A DNA stretch of 64,000 nt from VRUE01 sp963718775 (GCA_963718775.1 OY970377.1:2787333-2851332); one strand, 5' to 3'. Counted from the first letter of the stretch, positions 1 to 8,489 are shown. Notes: generated by a model not told the origin, from the sequence alone. Numbers and translations: made by a program.

Positions 1-1
1 C

Positions 2-121
2 ACCGGTGGCGGCAAGTCGAAGCGGCTGTTGCTCGGCGAGGGCTTCCGAGTGCGCCCCTCGGGCAGGCTGCAGAGCGAGCTCGACCACGTGCTCGGTGCT
101 GCCACGGCAGTCGCGGCTTGA
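2..121 (+). CDS. C-terminal end of an unidentified protein (cut by window edge)
   Basis: The frame is open from the window edge to a TGA at 119-121 and gives 39 residues ending in ELDHVLGAATAVAA. The basic stretch GKSKRLLLGEGFRVRPSG is the only distinctive part. I do not recognise the family from this fragment. It counts as coding because the frame is open to the edge and shows normal high-GC third positions, and because the next gene's promoter starts only 38 bp after its stop. Confidence 0.45.
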   Translation, partial: TGGGKSKRLLLGEGFRVRPSGRLQSELDHVLGAATAVAA

Positions 122-158
122 TTTGGCGTCAGCGCTCGGATTTCGGGGCGCGCGTCCC

Positions 159-164
159 TAGACT
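159..164 (+). promoter_or_regulatory. -10 box TAGACT of a leaderless gene
   Basis: TAGACT ends 6 nt before the ATG at 171, and no Shine-Dalgarno lies between them. Transcription would therefore start at or next to the start codon. Confidence 0.6.
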
Positions 165-170
165 TTCTTT

Positions 171-545
171 ATGACCGCTATTCGCGAGAAGACAGGCGAG
201 TGTCGCCAGTGCCGCTCCTTCTGCGACAAGATGGTCGAGCCGCGCGGCTGCGTGGAAATGCGCTGTCGCTACCTCTACAGCTTCGTCGACATGCTCAACG
301 GCATCCAGTACGTCGGCTGCATGCAGGACGTCTTCTCGGCCAAGGTCGAGCTCGACGCGGTCCTGCAGCCAGGGGGCTTCGGTGGAGTGAAGATGACCGG
401 TGAGTCGCTGCCCCACTGTCAGTTCTCGGTCGAGCGCGCCTACGAGGGCGAAGGCGACTCCTACGATTGCGTCAACCGCCGCTTCTTCGACTGCGCCGAC
501 AGCGGCCCCGAGGCCATCAAGGCCTTCGACCTCCGCGACATCTAG
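171..545 (+). CDS. Cysteine-rich small protein of unknown function
   Basis: 124 residues with nine cysteines (11, 14, 18, 27, 32, 50, 83, 100, 108). The N-terminal part holds C-x2-C-x3-C followed by C27 and C32, a spacing that suits a bound metal (zinc or an Fe-S centre) better than disulfides, since there is no signal peptide or membrane segment. I do not recognise the family. The start is ATG 171 because a TAGACT box sits 6 nt upstream, consistent with a leaderless mRNA. The gene stands alone between an unidentified gene and a palindrome preceding an acyl-CoA dehydrogenase gene. Confidence 0.7.
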   Translation: MTAIREKTGECRQCRSFCDKMVEPRGCVEMRCRYLYSFVDMLNGIQYVGCMQDVFSAKVELDAVLQPGGFGGVKMTGESLPHCQFSVERAYEGEGDSYDCVNRRFFDCADSGPEAIKAFDLRDI

Positions 546-555
546 GCCCGCCTTG

Positions 556-606
556 CGAACTGCATCAACTTCTCTATCTGGCAGGAGGAAAATTTGATGC
601 AGTTCG
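556..606. repeat. Palindromic element, copy 1 of 2 (CGAACTGCATCAA arms)
   Basis: The 13-nt arms CGAACTGCATCAA (556-568) and their exact complement (594-606) enclose a 25-nt centre. A second copy with the same outer arms and a longer stem lies at 36172-36222. This copy sits between the stop at 545 and the -10 box at 629. In the inner part only the left CTTCTC is kept; the right side has drifted. Confidence 0.75.
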
Positions 607-628
607 TCGAACGCGACATGGTTCCGTG

Positions 629-634
629 TAGAAT
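629..634 (+). promoter_or_regulatory. -10 box TAGAAT of a leaderless gene
   Basis: TAGAAT followed by 8 nt and then ATG 643, with no Shine-Dalgarno between. Confidence 0.6.
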
Positions 635-642
635 TTCGCGCC

Positions 643-1938
643 ATGACAGAGACTTCAGCAGTCGCAGAAGCAGAGCAGCTCGTGGCAGAAGCCGCCGGTA
701 ACACGGACGGCGCTTCCGCCGAGGGGCCGCAGTTCACCCTCGAGCTGAACCAGGACCAGAAGGACATCCGCGAGTGGGTGCACGGCTTCGCCGAGGGCGT
801 CGTCCGTCCCGCCGCCGAGGAATGGGACGAGCGCGAGGAGACGCCCTGGCCGGTTATCCAGGAGGCCGCCAAGATCGGCCTCTACGGCTTCGAAGCGCTC
901 GGCCAGTTCTGGGCTGACGAGACCGGCCTGACCCTGCCGATCGCCAACGAGGAGCTCTTCTGGGGCGACGCCGGCATTGGCATGGCGATCATGGGCACCT
1001 CGCTGGCGGTGGCGGCGATCTTCGGGCAGGGAACCCCGGAGCAGATGGGCGAGTGGATCCCGCAGTGCTTCGGCACCGCCGACGATCCCAAGGTCGCCTC
1101 GTTCTGCTCCTCGGAGCCGGACGCCGGCTCCGACGTCTCCGCGATCCGGACCACGGCCAAGTACGACGAGGCAAAGGACGAGTGGGTGCTCAACGGCCAG
1201 AAGGCCTGGGCGACCAACGGCGGCATCGCCGACGTCCACGTGGTGATCGCCACGGTCGACCGCGAGCTGCGCTCGCGCGGCCACGCCGCCTTCGTGATCC
1301 CGCCGGGGACCAAGGGTTGCGAGCAGGGCGCCAAGGTCAAGAAGCACGGCCTGCGCGCCTCGCACACCGCCGACGTCCACCTCGACGACTGCCGCATCCC
1401 AGGCTCATGCCTGCTCGGCGGCAAAGAGAAGCTCGACGAACGCCTGGCGAGGGTCCGCGAGGGCAAGCGCTCCAAATCGCAGGCGGCGATGCAGACCTTC
1501 GAGGCGAGCCGGCCGACCGTCGGCGCGCAGGCGCTTGGCATCGCCCGCGCCGCCTACGAGTACGCGCTCGGGTACGCCAAAGAGCGCCAGCAGTTCGGCC
1601 GCGCGATCATCGAGAACCAGTCGATCGCCTTCACCCTGGCCGACATGAAGCTGGAGATCGACGCCGCCCGGCTGCTCGTCTGGCGCGCCGCCTGGATGGG
1701 CCGCAGCGGCCAGAAGTTCGAGAACGCCGAGGGCTCGATGTCGAAGCTGAAGGCCGGCGAGGTCGCCGTCTGGTCGACCGAGCGGGCGATCCAGATCCTC
1801 GGCGGCAACGGCTACACGCGAGAGTTCCCGGTCGAGCGGATGCACCGCGACGCGAAGATCTACACGATCTTCGAGGGCACCTCCGAGATCCAGCGCCTGG
1901 TCATCTCACGCGCGATCTCCGGCGTGCACGTTCAGTAG
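643..1938 (+). CDS. Acyl-CoA dehydrogenase family flavoprotein
   Basis: 431 residues. Members oxidise acyl-CoA to 2-enoyl-CoA with FAD and pass electrons to ETF. The three-part fold is visible: a helical N-terminal domain after about 30 acidic, Ala-rich residues; a middle beta domain with CSSEPDAGSD and QKAWATNG, which contact flavin and substrate; and a C-terminal helical domain with YAKERQQFGRAI and QILGGNGYTREFPVER. The catalytic base is probably Glu411 in IYTIFEGTSEIQR, the position used in medium-chain dehydrogenases. Residues 261-288 are a charged insert rich in Lys and Arg, longer than in most members. No beta-oxidation partner gene is nearby, so the chain-length specificity is open. 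Confidence 0.9.
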   Translation: MTETSAVAEAEQLVAEAAGNTDGASAEGPQFTLELNQDQKDIREWVHGFAEGVVRPAAEEWDEREETPWPVIQEAAKIGLYGFEALGQFWADETGLTLPIANEELFWGDAGIGMAIMGTSLAVAAIFGQGTPEQMGEWIPQCFGTADDPKVASFCSSEPDAGSDVSAIRTTAKYDEAKDEWVLNGQKAWATNGGIADVHVVIATVDRELRSRGHAAFVIPPGTKGCEQGAKVKKHGLRASHTADVHLDDCRIPGSCLLGGKEKLDERLARVREGKRSKSQAAMQTFEASRPTVGAQALGIARAAYEYALGYAKERQQFGRAIIENQSIAFTLADMKLEIDAARLLVWRAAWMGRSGQKFENAEGSMSKLKAGEVAVWSTERAIQILGGNGYTREFPVERMHRDAKIYTIFEGTSEIQRLVISRAISGVHVQ

Positions 1939-2027
1939 CCAACTTGCAGATTTGACGGCGGGAGAAACGGGGGCCGCGCAAGCGGTCCTCGTCGCCTGCC
2001 TTAAAACGAGAGAGGGATCGGCGTACC

Positions 2028-2891
2028 TCAGCGCTTGCGGCGCTTTAGGCCGGTCTGGCGTAGGCGCTTGGCTGCTGTTACTTCTTTGCGGTCGGCGCCT
2101 TTCTTGTTCGGCCCTGGTGTCTCGAGGGTTGCTGGGAGGCCCTCGAAGCGGGGCTCGGAGAGGAATGCCGCCAGGCCCTGTTTGCCCATCTCGCCTTTGC
2201 CCAGGTTGGCGTGGCGGTCGCGGCAGGAGCCGAGCGGGGCGGCGGCGTCGTTGACGTGGAGGCACTGCAGGCGGTCGAGGCCGACCTTCTCGCCGGCTTC
2301 GTCGACGACGGCGGAGAGGTGCTCCTCGTCGGTGATGTCGTAGCCCTGCACGAAGAGGTGGCAGGAGTCGAGGCAGAGGCCCAGCCGCTCGCCGCTGCCG
2401 GCCAGCTCGATCAGCTCGGCCGTCTGGTCGAAGTCGCGACCGAGCAGGCCTTTGTGGCCGGCGGTCTGCTCGAGCAGGAGCGGGCAGCTCTCGCTGTCTT
2501 CGAGGGCGGCGGCGATCGTTTTGCCAGCCCGTTTCATCGACGGCCCGAGCGGCTCTTTCACCTGCGCCCCGGGATGCAGGACGACCCCGGCCGCGCCGAT
2601 TTCGTCGCCAATTCGTAGCGCGTGCGTCAACGAGGCCTGTGACTTTTTGCGCAGCTCTTTGTCTTTGCTGGCGCAGTTGATCAGGTAGACGGCATGGATC
2701 ACCACCGCTTCGACCGGCGAGTTGGCCATCGCCTCTTTGAAGGCGGCGAAGTCATCCGGCCCGTATTTCGTCGGCCTCCACATGCGCGGGCTCTGGTTGA
2801 AGATCTGGATCGATTCGCAGGCGAGCTCGGTCCCCCGCTCGATCGCCTTGTCGAGGCCGCCAGATGTGGAGACATGCGCGCCAATCAGCAT
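2028..2891 (-). CDS. nfo: Endonuclease IV (AP endonuclease)
   Basis: Zinc-dependent apurinic/apyrimidinic endonuclease of base excision repair; it cuts the backbone 5' of an abasic site. 287 residues, typical length. Family signatures and zinc-ligand segments are seen: MLIGAHVSTSGG at the N-terminus, HPGAQVKEP, LLLEQTAGHKG, LCLDSCHLFVQGYD and HVNDAAAPLGSCRDRHANLG. The frame has two ATGs, at 2900 and 2891. The second fits the family N-terminus and lies 7 nt after a TAGGAT box (2899-2904), so it is chosen. The gene is divergent from gltX. It likely works with the two DNA glycosylases also in the window (Ada-AlkA fusion and Mpg). Confidence 0.93.
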   Translation of the reverse strand: MLIGAHVSTSGGLDKAIERGTELACESIQIFNQSPRMWRPTKYGPDDFAAFKEAMANSPVEAVVIHAVYLINCASKDKELRKKSQASLTHALRIGDEIGAAGVVLHPGAQVKEPLGPSMKRAGKTIAAALEDSESCPLLLEQTAGHKGLLGRDFDQTAELIELAGSGERLGLCLDSCHLFVQGYDITDEEHLSAVVDEAGEKVGLDRLQCLHVNDAAAPLGSCRDRHANLGKGEMGKQGLAAFLSEPRFEGLPATLETPGPNKKGADRKEVTAAKRLRQTGLKRRKR

Positions 2892-2898
2892 GCTCCGC

Positions 2899-2904
2899 AT
2901 CCTA
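2899..2904 (-). promoter_or_regulatory. -10 box TAGGAT of nfo
   Basis: On the minus strand TAGGAT is followed by 7 nt and then ATG 2891. The box overlaps the first in-frame ATG (2900), which argues against that start. Confidence 0.55.
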
Positions 2905-2918
2905 TGGAGGCGCTGGGC

Positions 2919-2924
2919 TAGATT
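2919..2924 (+). promoter_or_regulatory. -10 box TAGATT of gltX
   Basis: TAGATT, then 6 nt, then GTG 2931. There is no Shine-Dalgarno. Confidence 0.6.
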
Positions 2925-2930
2925 GCCCTG

Positions 2931-4298
2931 GTGCCCGAGGACTCCTCAACTCGCCTCCGCTTCGCTCCATCGCCGACCGGCGCTCTGCATATCGGTGGCG
3001 CCAGGACCGCTCTCTACAACTGGCTCGCCGCGCGCCATGGCGGCGGTGAGCTGGTGCTGCGGATCGAGGACACCGATCGCGAGCGCTCGACCGAGGAGAA
3101 CGTCGAGCAGATCCTCGACGCCTTGCGCTGGCTGGAGCTCGACTGGGACGAGGGGCCGGTCTCGCAGGCCGGTCGCGCCGATCGCCACGGGGAGGCCCTG
3201 CACCGGCTGCTCGATTCCGGCGCTGCCTACCGCGACTCTGCAACCGGCAAGGACGTCGAGGCCTGGAAGGCCGAGCACGGCGCTGGTCGCGGCTATCGCG
3301 GCACCCCGACCGACGAGCCAGGGGCGGCGGTGCGCCTGCGCGTTCCCGACGGGGGGGAGACCGTCGTCGAGGATCTAATCCGTGGCCCGGTCAGCTTCCC
3401 CAATGGCAGCTACGACGACTTCGTCATCGCCCGCGGTGACGACACGGTCCTCTACAACTTTGCTGTCGCCATCGATGACGCCGAGATGGGGATCACCGAG
3501 GTAGTGCGCGGCGACGATCACCTCTCCAACACGCCCAAGCAGCTGCTCGTCTTGGCGGCGCTTGGACACACGCCGCCGCGCTACGCGCACCTGCCGCTCC
3601 TGCACGGCCCCGACGGCAAGAAGCTCTCCAAGCGCCACGGCGCCGCCTCAGTCCAAGAGCTGCGCGAGGCGGGCTATCTGCCCGCCGCGGTACGCAACTA
3701 CCTGGCCCTGCTCGGCTGGGGCACGGACGACGACACGACGCTGATGTCGACCGAAGAGCTGGTCGCGCGCTTCCGTATAGCGGACGTCGGCAAGGCAGCG
3801 GCGATCTTCGACGAGAAGAAGCTGCGCTGGATCAACGGCCGCTTCATGCGTGAGCTGCCGCTCGAGGAGTACACCGCAGCGGTGGCCCGCCATCTGGGTC
3901 GCGAGCCCGACGAGCGCCTGCGCGCGGCCTGCGCGATCGCCCAGGAGAAAGCTCAGACCCTGGACGAGGTCTGGCTGCTGATTCGCTTCCTCTTCGAGCC
4001 GCCCGTCGAGGATGAGAAGTCTTGGCGCAAGGTGATGAAAGATGGCGCTCTGCCGGCCCTTGAGGCCGCCCGAGATGCGCTGGAGACCGTCGGCGAGTTC
4101 GATTCCGAGGCGGTCGAGGCGGCTCTTTCCCCACTTCCCGACCGACTCGAGACGAAGCCGGGCAGGGTCTACCAGCCGATCCGAGTTGCGATCACTGGCA
4201 CCTCGGTTTCCCCTGGCATCTTCGAGTCTCTTGCCGCTCTGGGCCGCGAGGAATCGCTGCTGCGCATCGATGCCGCGCTCGTGCGTCTCCGTGCTTAG
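2931..4298 (+). CDS. gltX: Glutamyl-tRNA synthetase
   Basis: Class I aminoacyl-tRNA synthetase that charges tRNA-Glu. Because gatCAB is also present, it probably charges tRNA-Gln with Glu as well (non-discriminating type), for later amidation. 455 residues. The HIGH-type motif is FAPSPTGALHIGG (His20-Gly23) and the KMSKS-type motif is KKLSKRH (about 230-236). The Rossmann domain carries RIEDTDRERSTEE and the anticodon-binding domain is C-terminal. The GTG start at 2931 is set by the TAGATT box. Glutaminyl-tRNA synthetase is not in the window. Confidence 0.95.
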   Translation: MPEDSSTRLRFAPSPTGALHIGGARTALYNWLAARHGGGELVLRIEDTDRERSTEENVEQILDALRWLELDWDEGPVSQAGRADRHGEALHRLLDSGAAYRDSATGKDVEAWKAEHGAGRGYRGTPTDEPGAAVRLRVPDGGETVVEDLIRGPVSFPNGSYDDFVIARGDDTVLYNFAVAIDDAEMGITEVVRGDDHLSNTPKQLLVLAALGHTPPRYAHLPLLHGPDGKKLSKRHGAASVQELREAGYLPAAVRNYLALLGWGTDDDTTLMSTEELVARFRIADVGKAAAIFDEKKLRWINGRFMRELPLEEYTAAVARHLGREPDERLRAACAIAQEKAQTLDEVWLLIRFLFEPPVEDEKSWRKVMKDGALPALEAARDALETVGEFDSEAVEAALSPLPDRLETKPGRVYQPIRVAITGTSVSPGIFESLAALGREESLLRIDAALVRLRA

Positions 4299-4383
4299 CG
4301 GACAAGCTTGACCGCTAAATCCCTCCGAATTGGACAAATGAGCGGCATCTGTGCCTCAATTTTGTGGATGGTGGGGCTAAACC

Positions 4384-5517
4384 GTGCGTCCTTTGCTGCC
4401 GATGAGGCTTGCGGAGCGTATTTCCGCCATGGAGACCACGAAGTCACACAGCAACGGCAGCAACGGGAAAGTCAGCGCAAGCGCGGCTGTCCGTAAGGAT
4501 GGCGGCAAGCCCGCTCCCGGCGCTCGGCTCGCCGCCGCTTTCGAGGCGGTCGAGAAATTCCCGGTCCTGATGGAGTCCCGAGCTCGCGTTATGAGCGCGG
4601 CTACTGCTGAGACCTCTCGCCTCACCGAGTTGGTCGAAGCGGTCGAGTCCGACGTCGGACTGGCGATCTCGGTGCTTCGCTTCGCGAACCGCAGCAGCGG
4701 CAGCGGCAGCGTTGGCGGTGTCCCGGCGGCGATCGAGATCCTCAGGCCTTCGGGTGTCCTCGCGATCGCCGGTACCGCTCCCGTCTTCGACTTCTTCGAG
4801 ACCAACGGCGGACGGGAGATGCGCCCAGAGCGCTTCCGGGTTCACGCTCTCGCGACCCAGCAGGCTGCCGATCAGATCGGCCGCGCGGTCGGTTGGGAAG
4901 ACCGTGACGAACTGGCGGTCGCCTCACTGCTGCATGACATAGGCCGCCTCGTCATCGCCAATCTGCATCCGGGTGACCGCGGCCACCTCGACTCCGTCAT
5001 CAAGACGCCCGAGCAACGCCTGCGCGAGGAACGCGACCGGCTCGGCATCGACCACGCTCTCGTCGGCGGCGTGCTCGCCCGGCGCTGGAACCTGCCTTCG
5101 CGGATCGCGGTGGCGATCGAGCGCCATCACGCCGACGACGCCGACGGCCTTGCGGCCCTGATCGCGACCGCCGACATGATCGCCCACTACAGCCAAGGAG
5201 AGACGGTCGCTCCGGAGCGGCTGCGCGCCTCGGCAAAACGTTGCGGCCTCAGCCCCGACGGGCTTCGCGACCTGCTCTACGAGCTTCCTTACGCTCGCAG
5301 CGACGTCTCTCGCATAACCGAGCCCTGCCCGCTCTCGGCTCGCGAGCTCGACGTCCTCCGTCTCCTCTCCGAGGGCATGGTCTACAAGCAGATCGCCGGC
5401 GAAATGCAGCTCTCGGTCTCGACGATCCGCACCCATTTGCACAACGTCTACGGCAAGATCGGCGCTGTCGATCGAGCCCAGGCCGTTCTCACCGCGCGCG
5501 ACCGCGGCTGGATCTAG
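4384..5517 (+). CDS. HDOD-domain protein fused to a LuxR-type DNA-binding domain
   Basis: A putative one-component regulator. Roughly residues 35-290 form an HDOD domain, related to HD phosphohydrolases and used in signalling; the HD-like segment LLHDIGRLVIANLHPGD and the later ERHHADDAD are seen. Residues about 315-377 are a GerE/LuxR helix-turn-helix (LSARELDVLRLLSEG, then QLSVSTIRTHLHNVYGKIG). There is no receiver domain and no phosphoacceptor Asp, so the input is probably sensed by the HDOD part. The start is uncertain: GTG 4384 abuts a TAAACC box (4378-4383), and ATG 4402 or ATG 4429 (with GGAG at 4411) would suit a transcript starting near 4390. The gene follows gltX after an 85-bp gap. 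Confidence 0.8.
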   Translation: MRPLLPMRLAERISAMETTKSHSNGSNGKVSASAAVRKDGGKPAPGARLAAAFEAVEKFPVLMESRARVMSAATAETSRLTELVEAVESDVGLAISVLRFANRSSGSGSVGGVPAAIEILRPSGVLAIAGTAPVFDFFETNGGREMRPERFRVHALATQQAADQIGRAVGWEDRDELAVASLLHDIGRLVIANLHPGDRGHLDSVIKTPEQRLREERDRLGIDHALVGGVLARRWNLPSRIAVAIERHHADDADGLAALIATADMIAHYSQGETVAPERLRASAKRCGLSPDGLRDLLYELPYARSDVSRITEPCPLSARELDVLRLLSEGMVYKQIAGEMQLSVSTIRTHLHNVYGKIGAVDRAQAVLTARDRGWI

Positions 5518-5532
5518 CCGCCACGGCGGCGC

Positions 5533-6210
5533 CTACTCGATCAGCGACTCGCGCAGGGCGATCGCCACCGCGTGGGTCCTGTTTCTGGCGCCGAGGCGGG
5601 CGAGGGCGTTCTTGGTGTGGGTCTTGATCGTTTCCTCGCTGAGGTCGAGCTCGCGGGCGGCGACGGTGGTCGATTCGCCGTTGGCGAGCAGCTGGAGGAT
5701 TTCCCGCTGGCGCTTGGTCAGCTTGCCGCGGCTGCCGCGCGGCGGCACGGCCGGATCGACGAAGCGCTCCTGGGCGAGGGCTGCCTGCACCGCTTCGCGG
5801 AGCAGGTCGGCGCTGGCCATGCGTGAGACGTAGGCGCTGGCGCCGGCCTGCAGGGCGGCGTTGGCGAGGTGGCGCTCGGGACGCTCGCCGTGGGCGACGA
5901 TGCCCATGCTCGGCTCGGTTTTGAGCAGGGCGCGGATCGTCGCGCTCCCGTCCAGCGGCGATGCCCCATCCGCCCAGCGGCGCATGTCGACGATCGCCAC
6001 GTCGAAGCTGCCGATGTCGCGAACCAGCTCGACTCCCTCGTCACGACTGCTGGCCTCCTGGATCTCGAAGCCGTCTTGCAGCATCCGGCGCACGCCGAGG
6101 CGGACGATCGGGTGACCATCGATGACTAGGCACTGTGGTCGCTCGCTCAGGACCGCATTCCGATCTCTCGGGGGTTCGCCGACGGCTCCATCGTCAGCCC
6201 TGGAGCCCAA
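5533..6210 (-). CDS. NarL/LuxR-family response regulator
   Basis: Receiver domain followed by a LuxR helix-turn-helix. The acidic pocket is in CLVIDGHPIVR, the phosphoacceptor Asp in DVAIVDMRRWADG, and the DNA-binding domain at the C-terminus is LTKRQREILQLLANGES with EETIKTHTKNALARLG. No histidine kinase gene is adjacent, so it is an orphan regulator. The frame is open as far as 6276, but a TAGGAT box (6218-6223) lies 7 nt before TTG 6210, which I take as the start; about 25 residues then precede the receiver domain. It is divergent from an Rrf2-family gene and convergent with the HDOD gene 16 bp away. Confidence 0.82.
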   Translation of the reverse strand: MGSRADDGAVGEPPRDRNAVLSERPQCLVIDGHPIVRLGVRRMLQDGFEIQEASSRDEGVELVRDIGSFDVAIVDMRRWADGASPLDGSATIRALLKTEPSMGIVAHGERPERHLANAALQAGASAYVSRMASADLLREAVQAALAQERFVDPAVPPRGSRGKLTKRQREILQLLANGESTTVAARELDLSEETIKTHTKNALARLGARNRTHAVAIALRESLIE

Positions 6211-6250
6211 CAACCCGATCCTAACCCAGCGGGGTCCGGCCCGGGTGCGG

Positions 6251-6256
6251 TAGAAA
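6251..6256 (+). promoter_or_regulatory. -10 box TAGAAA of the Rrf2 gene
   Basis: TAGAAA, 6 nt, then GTG 6263. The last base departs from TAnnnT. An AAAGGA run overlaps it and could also act as a weak ribosome site. Confidence 0.4.
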
Positions 6257-6262
6257 GGACTA

Positions 6263-6661
6263 GTGATCTCGATCACCTCGAAGTCGCGCTACGCAGTGGT
6301 CGCGATGGCGGAGCTGGCCCGTTCGGGAGAGCGGCCGGTGCCGATCAAGGAGCTGGCCGAGCGTCGCGAGATCCCCGAGCAGTTCCTCGAGCAGCTCTTC
6401 TCAACCCTGCGCCGCGCCGGCCTGCTGACCAGCCATCGCGGCATGAAAGGCGGCTACACCCTGTCCCGCCCCGCCGAGGAGATCACCGTCCTCGAGGTCG
6501 TCCAGGCGCTCGACGGCAAGGTCGGCCAAGAGGCCGACGAGGCCGGCGGCATCTGGGCCGAGGGCGTCACCGCCTTGCGCAAGGTCTTCAACCAGACCAC
6601 GATCGCCGAAGTCGCCCGCCGCGAGGCCGAGGCCGCCGGCAGCGGCATGTACTTCATCTAG
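6263..6661 (+). CDS. Rrf2-family regulator without Fe-S cysteines (CymR-like)
   Basis: 132 residues with an N-terminal winged helix (ITSKSRYAVVAMAELA, IPEQFLEQLFSTLRRAGLL) and the wing HRGMKGGYTL typical of Rrf2 proteins. There is no cysteine in the whole protein, so it cannot bind an Fe-S cluster as IscR and NsrR do. Cysteine-free members include CymR, the cysteine-metabolism repressor that acts together with CysK in Firmicutes. Here cysK-cysE begin 0.9 kb downstream on the same strand, so regulation of cysteine synthesis is a reasonable inference. The start is GTG 6263. Confidence 0.82.
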   Translation: MISITSKSRYAVVAMAELARSGERPVPIKELAERREIPEQFLEQLFSTLRRAGLLTSHRGMKGGYTLSRPAEEITVLEVVQALDGKVGQEADEAGGIWAEGVTALRKVFNQTTIAEVARREAEAAGSGMYFI

Positions 6662-6682
6662 AGCGGGACAGGAGCGGATTCG

Positions 6683-7546
6683 GTGCCTGCGGAGTCAGAG
6701 TCGATCTACGTCTGCGATCTCGACGGGACGCTGCTTCGCTCCGATGCGACGCTCAGCGATTTCGCACGGGATGGGCTCAACGACCTGATCGACGCTGGTG
6801 TGCAGGTGACCGTGGCGAGCGCTCGTGGCACTGCTGGGATGCGTTCGCTCCTTGCTGGGGTTCGGCTGCGGCTTCCGGTGATCGAGCTCAACGGCGCCTT
6901 CGTCTCGGAGCTCGACAGCGGCCGCCATGTCGCAAGCAACGTGCTCTCCCGGCGAGACGCGTGCGCGGCGCTGGAGGTGGTCCTCTCGACGGGGGTGGAT
7001 CCGGTTGTCTCGACCTGGGACGGCCGCAGCGATCGAGTCCATTTCGGCGCTCGCACGAACGACTCGCTCGCCTGGTACGTCGAAGAGAAGAGGAGATACC
7101 GCGATCCGCGGCTGATGCCGTGCGACGACCTGGTGGCGATCGCCGAGGTCGAGGAGGTCGCCCAGATCACCACCTTCGCGCTGGAGGGCGAGGCCGTCGT
7201 CTTGGCGGATCGGCTCCGCGTATCGCTGGGAGACGAGGCCACGGTCCACGCGGCCGGCAACCTCTACTGGCCAGGCTGGGTCGAAATAACCGTGCAGCAC
7301 CGGGCGGCGCAGAAGGGCGCCGCGGTCCCGGCTCTGCTCGAGGCCTGCGGCGTTGGCGACGCCACCGTCATCGCCTGCGGCGATCACCTCAATGACCTCT
7401 CGCTGTTTGCCGCGGCGGCGCACTGCGTGGCGCCGGCGAACGCCCACCCGGAGGTGCTGGAAGTCGCCAGTGAGGTCGTCGGCCCCAACGACGAGGACGG
7501 AATCGTGCGCTACATGCTCGATCGTCATCTAGGCTCGGCGCTGTGA
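6683..7546 (+). CDS. Cof-type HAD-superfamily phosphatase
   Basis: 287 residues of the HAD IIB type, which dephosphorylate sugar phosphates, nucleotides or flavin precursors. Motif I is VCDLDGTLLRSD, motif II lies in VTVASAR, the motif III lysine is probably in HRAAQKGAAV, and motif IV is ACGDHLNDLSLF. The cap domain is in the middle. The GTG start has GGAG about 8 nt upstream and is 21 bp after the Rrf2 stop, so it probably belongs to an Rrf2-HAD-cysK-cysE unit. The substrate cannot be told from sequence. Confidence 0.85.
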   Translation: MPAESESIYVCDLDGTLLRSDATLSDFARDGLNDLIDAGVQVTVASARGTAGMRSLLAGVRLRLPVIELNGAFVSELDSGRHVASNVLSRRDACAALEVVLSTGVDPVVSTWDGRSDRVHFGARTNDSLAWYVEEKRRYRDPRLMPCDDLVAIAEVEEVAQITTFALEGEAVVLADRLRVSLGDEATVHAAGNLYWPGWVEITVQHRAAQKGAAVPALLEACGVGDATVIACGDHLNDLSLFAAAAHCVAPANAHPEVLEVASEVVGPNDEDGIVRYMLDRHLGSAL

Positions 7547-7556
7547 CCGAGCGAGC

Positions 7557-8489
7557 GTGGCGCTGATGGGGATCCGGCCGACGGCCGCGGCGGCGGTGGG
7601 AGATACGCCGATGGTCTCGCTTGGGCGCCTCGGCGAGGGCCTTGCCGGAGAGGTCTGCGTCAAGCTCGAGTACTTCAACCCGGGTGGCTCGGTGAAGGAC
7701 AGGATCGGCGTGGCGATGATCGACGCGGCTGAGCGCGACGGGTTGATCGCGCCGGGACGATCGGTGATCGTCGAGCCGACCAGCGGCAACACCGGGATTG
7801 CCCTGGCGATGGTCTGCGCGGCGCGCGGTTACGAGCTGATCCTCACCCTGCCCGAAGGGATGAGCCGCGAGCGTTCGAAGCTGCTGCGCGCCTACGGCGC
7901 CGAGGTGCGCGAGACGCCCTCGCTGGGCGGGATGACCGAGGCGGTCGAACTGGCCGAGGCGATCCGCGAGCAGCGCAAGGGCTTCGTCCCCCAGCAGTTC
8001 TCCAACCCGGCCAACCCCGAGGTGCACCGGCGCACCACGGCCGAGGAGATCTGGCGCGACAGCGACGGCGAGGTGGGCGCCTTCGTCGCCGGGGTCGGCA
8101 CCGGCGGCACGATCACCGGGGTGGGGCGGATGTTGCGCGAGCGCAGCCCCGAGACCCTCGTCGTCGCGGTCGAGCCGGCCAGCTCGCCGGTTCTCTCCGG
8201 TGGCGCCCCCGGCCCCCACAAGATCCAGGGGATTGGCGCCGGCTTCGTGCCGGAGGTCCTAGATCGCTCCGTGATCGACGAGATCGTCTCCGTCGACGAC
8301 GAGGACGCGCTCGAGACGGCGCGGCTGGCGGCCCAGCGGGAGGGGATCCTCGCCGGCATCTCCGCCGGCGCCAACATCAAGGCGGCGCTGGAGGTCGCGG
8401 CGCGACCTGAGATGGAGGGCAAGCGGGTGGTGACGATCGTCTGTGACTCGGGCGAGCGCTACGTGTCCCTACCCTTCTTCTCACCATGA
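7557..8489 (+). CDS. cysK: Cysteine synthase A (O-acetylserine sulfhydrylase)
   Basis: PLP enzyme joining O-acetylserine and sulfide to give cysteine. 310 residues. The PLP lysine is Lys47 in GGSVKDRIG. The substrate loop TSGNTGIALAM, the phosphate-binding GTGGTITGVG and the late CDSGERYVS are all typical. The last four bases overlap the cysE start (ATGA), so the two genes are translationally coupled. GTG 7557 is used; ATG 7566 three codons later is an alternative. Confidence 0.93.
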   Translation: MALMGIRPTAAAAVGDTPMVSLGRLGEGLAGEVCVKLEYFNPGGSVKDRIGVAMIDAAERDGLIAPGRSVIVEPTSGNTGIALAMVCAARGYELILTLPEGMSRERSKLLRAYGAEVRETPSLGGMTEAVELAEAIREQRKGFVPQQFSNPANPEVHRRTTAEEIWRDSDGEVGAFVAGVGTGGTITGVGRMLRERSPETLVVAVEPASSPVLSGGAPGPHKIQGIGAGFVPEVLDRSVIDEIVSVDDEDALETARLAAQREGILAGISAGANIKAALEVAARPEMEGKRVVTIVCDSGERYVSLPFFSP

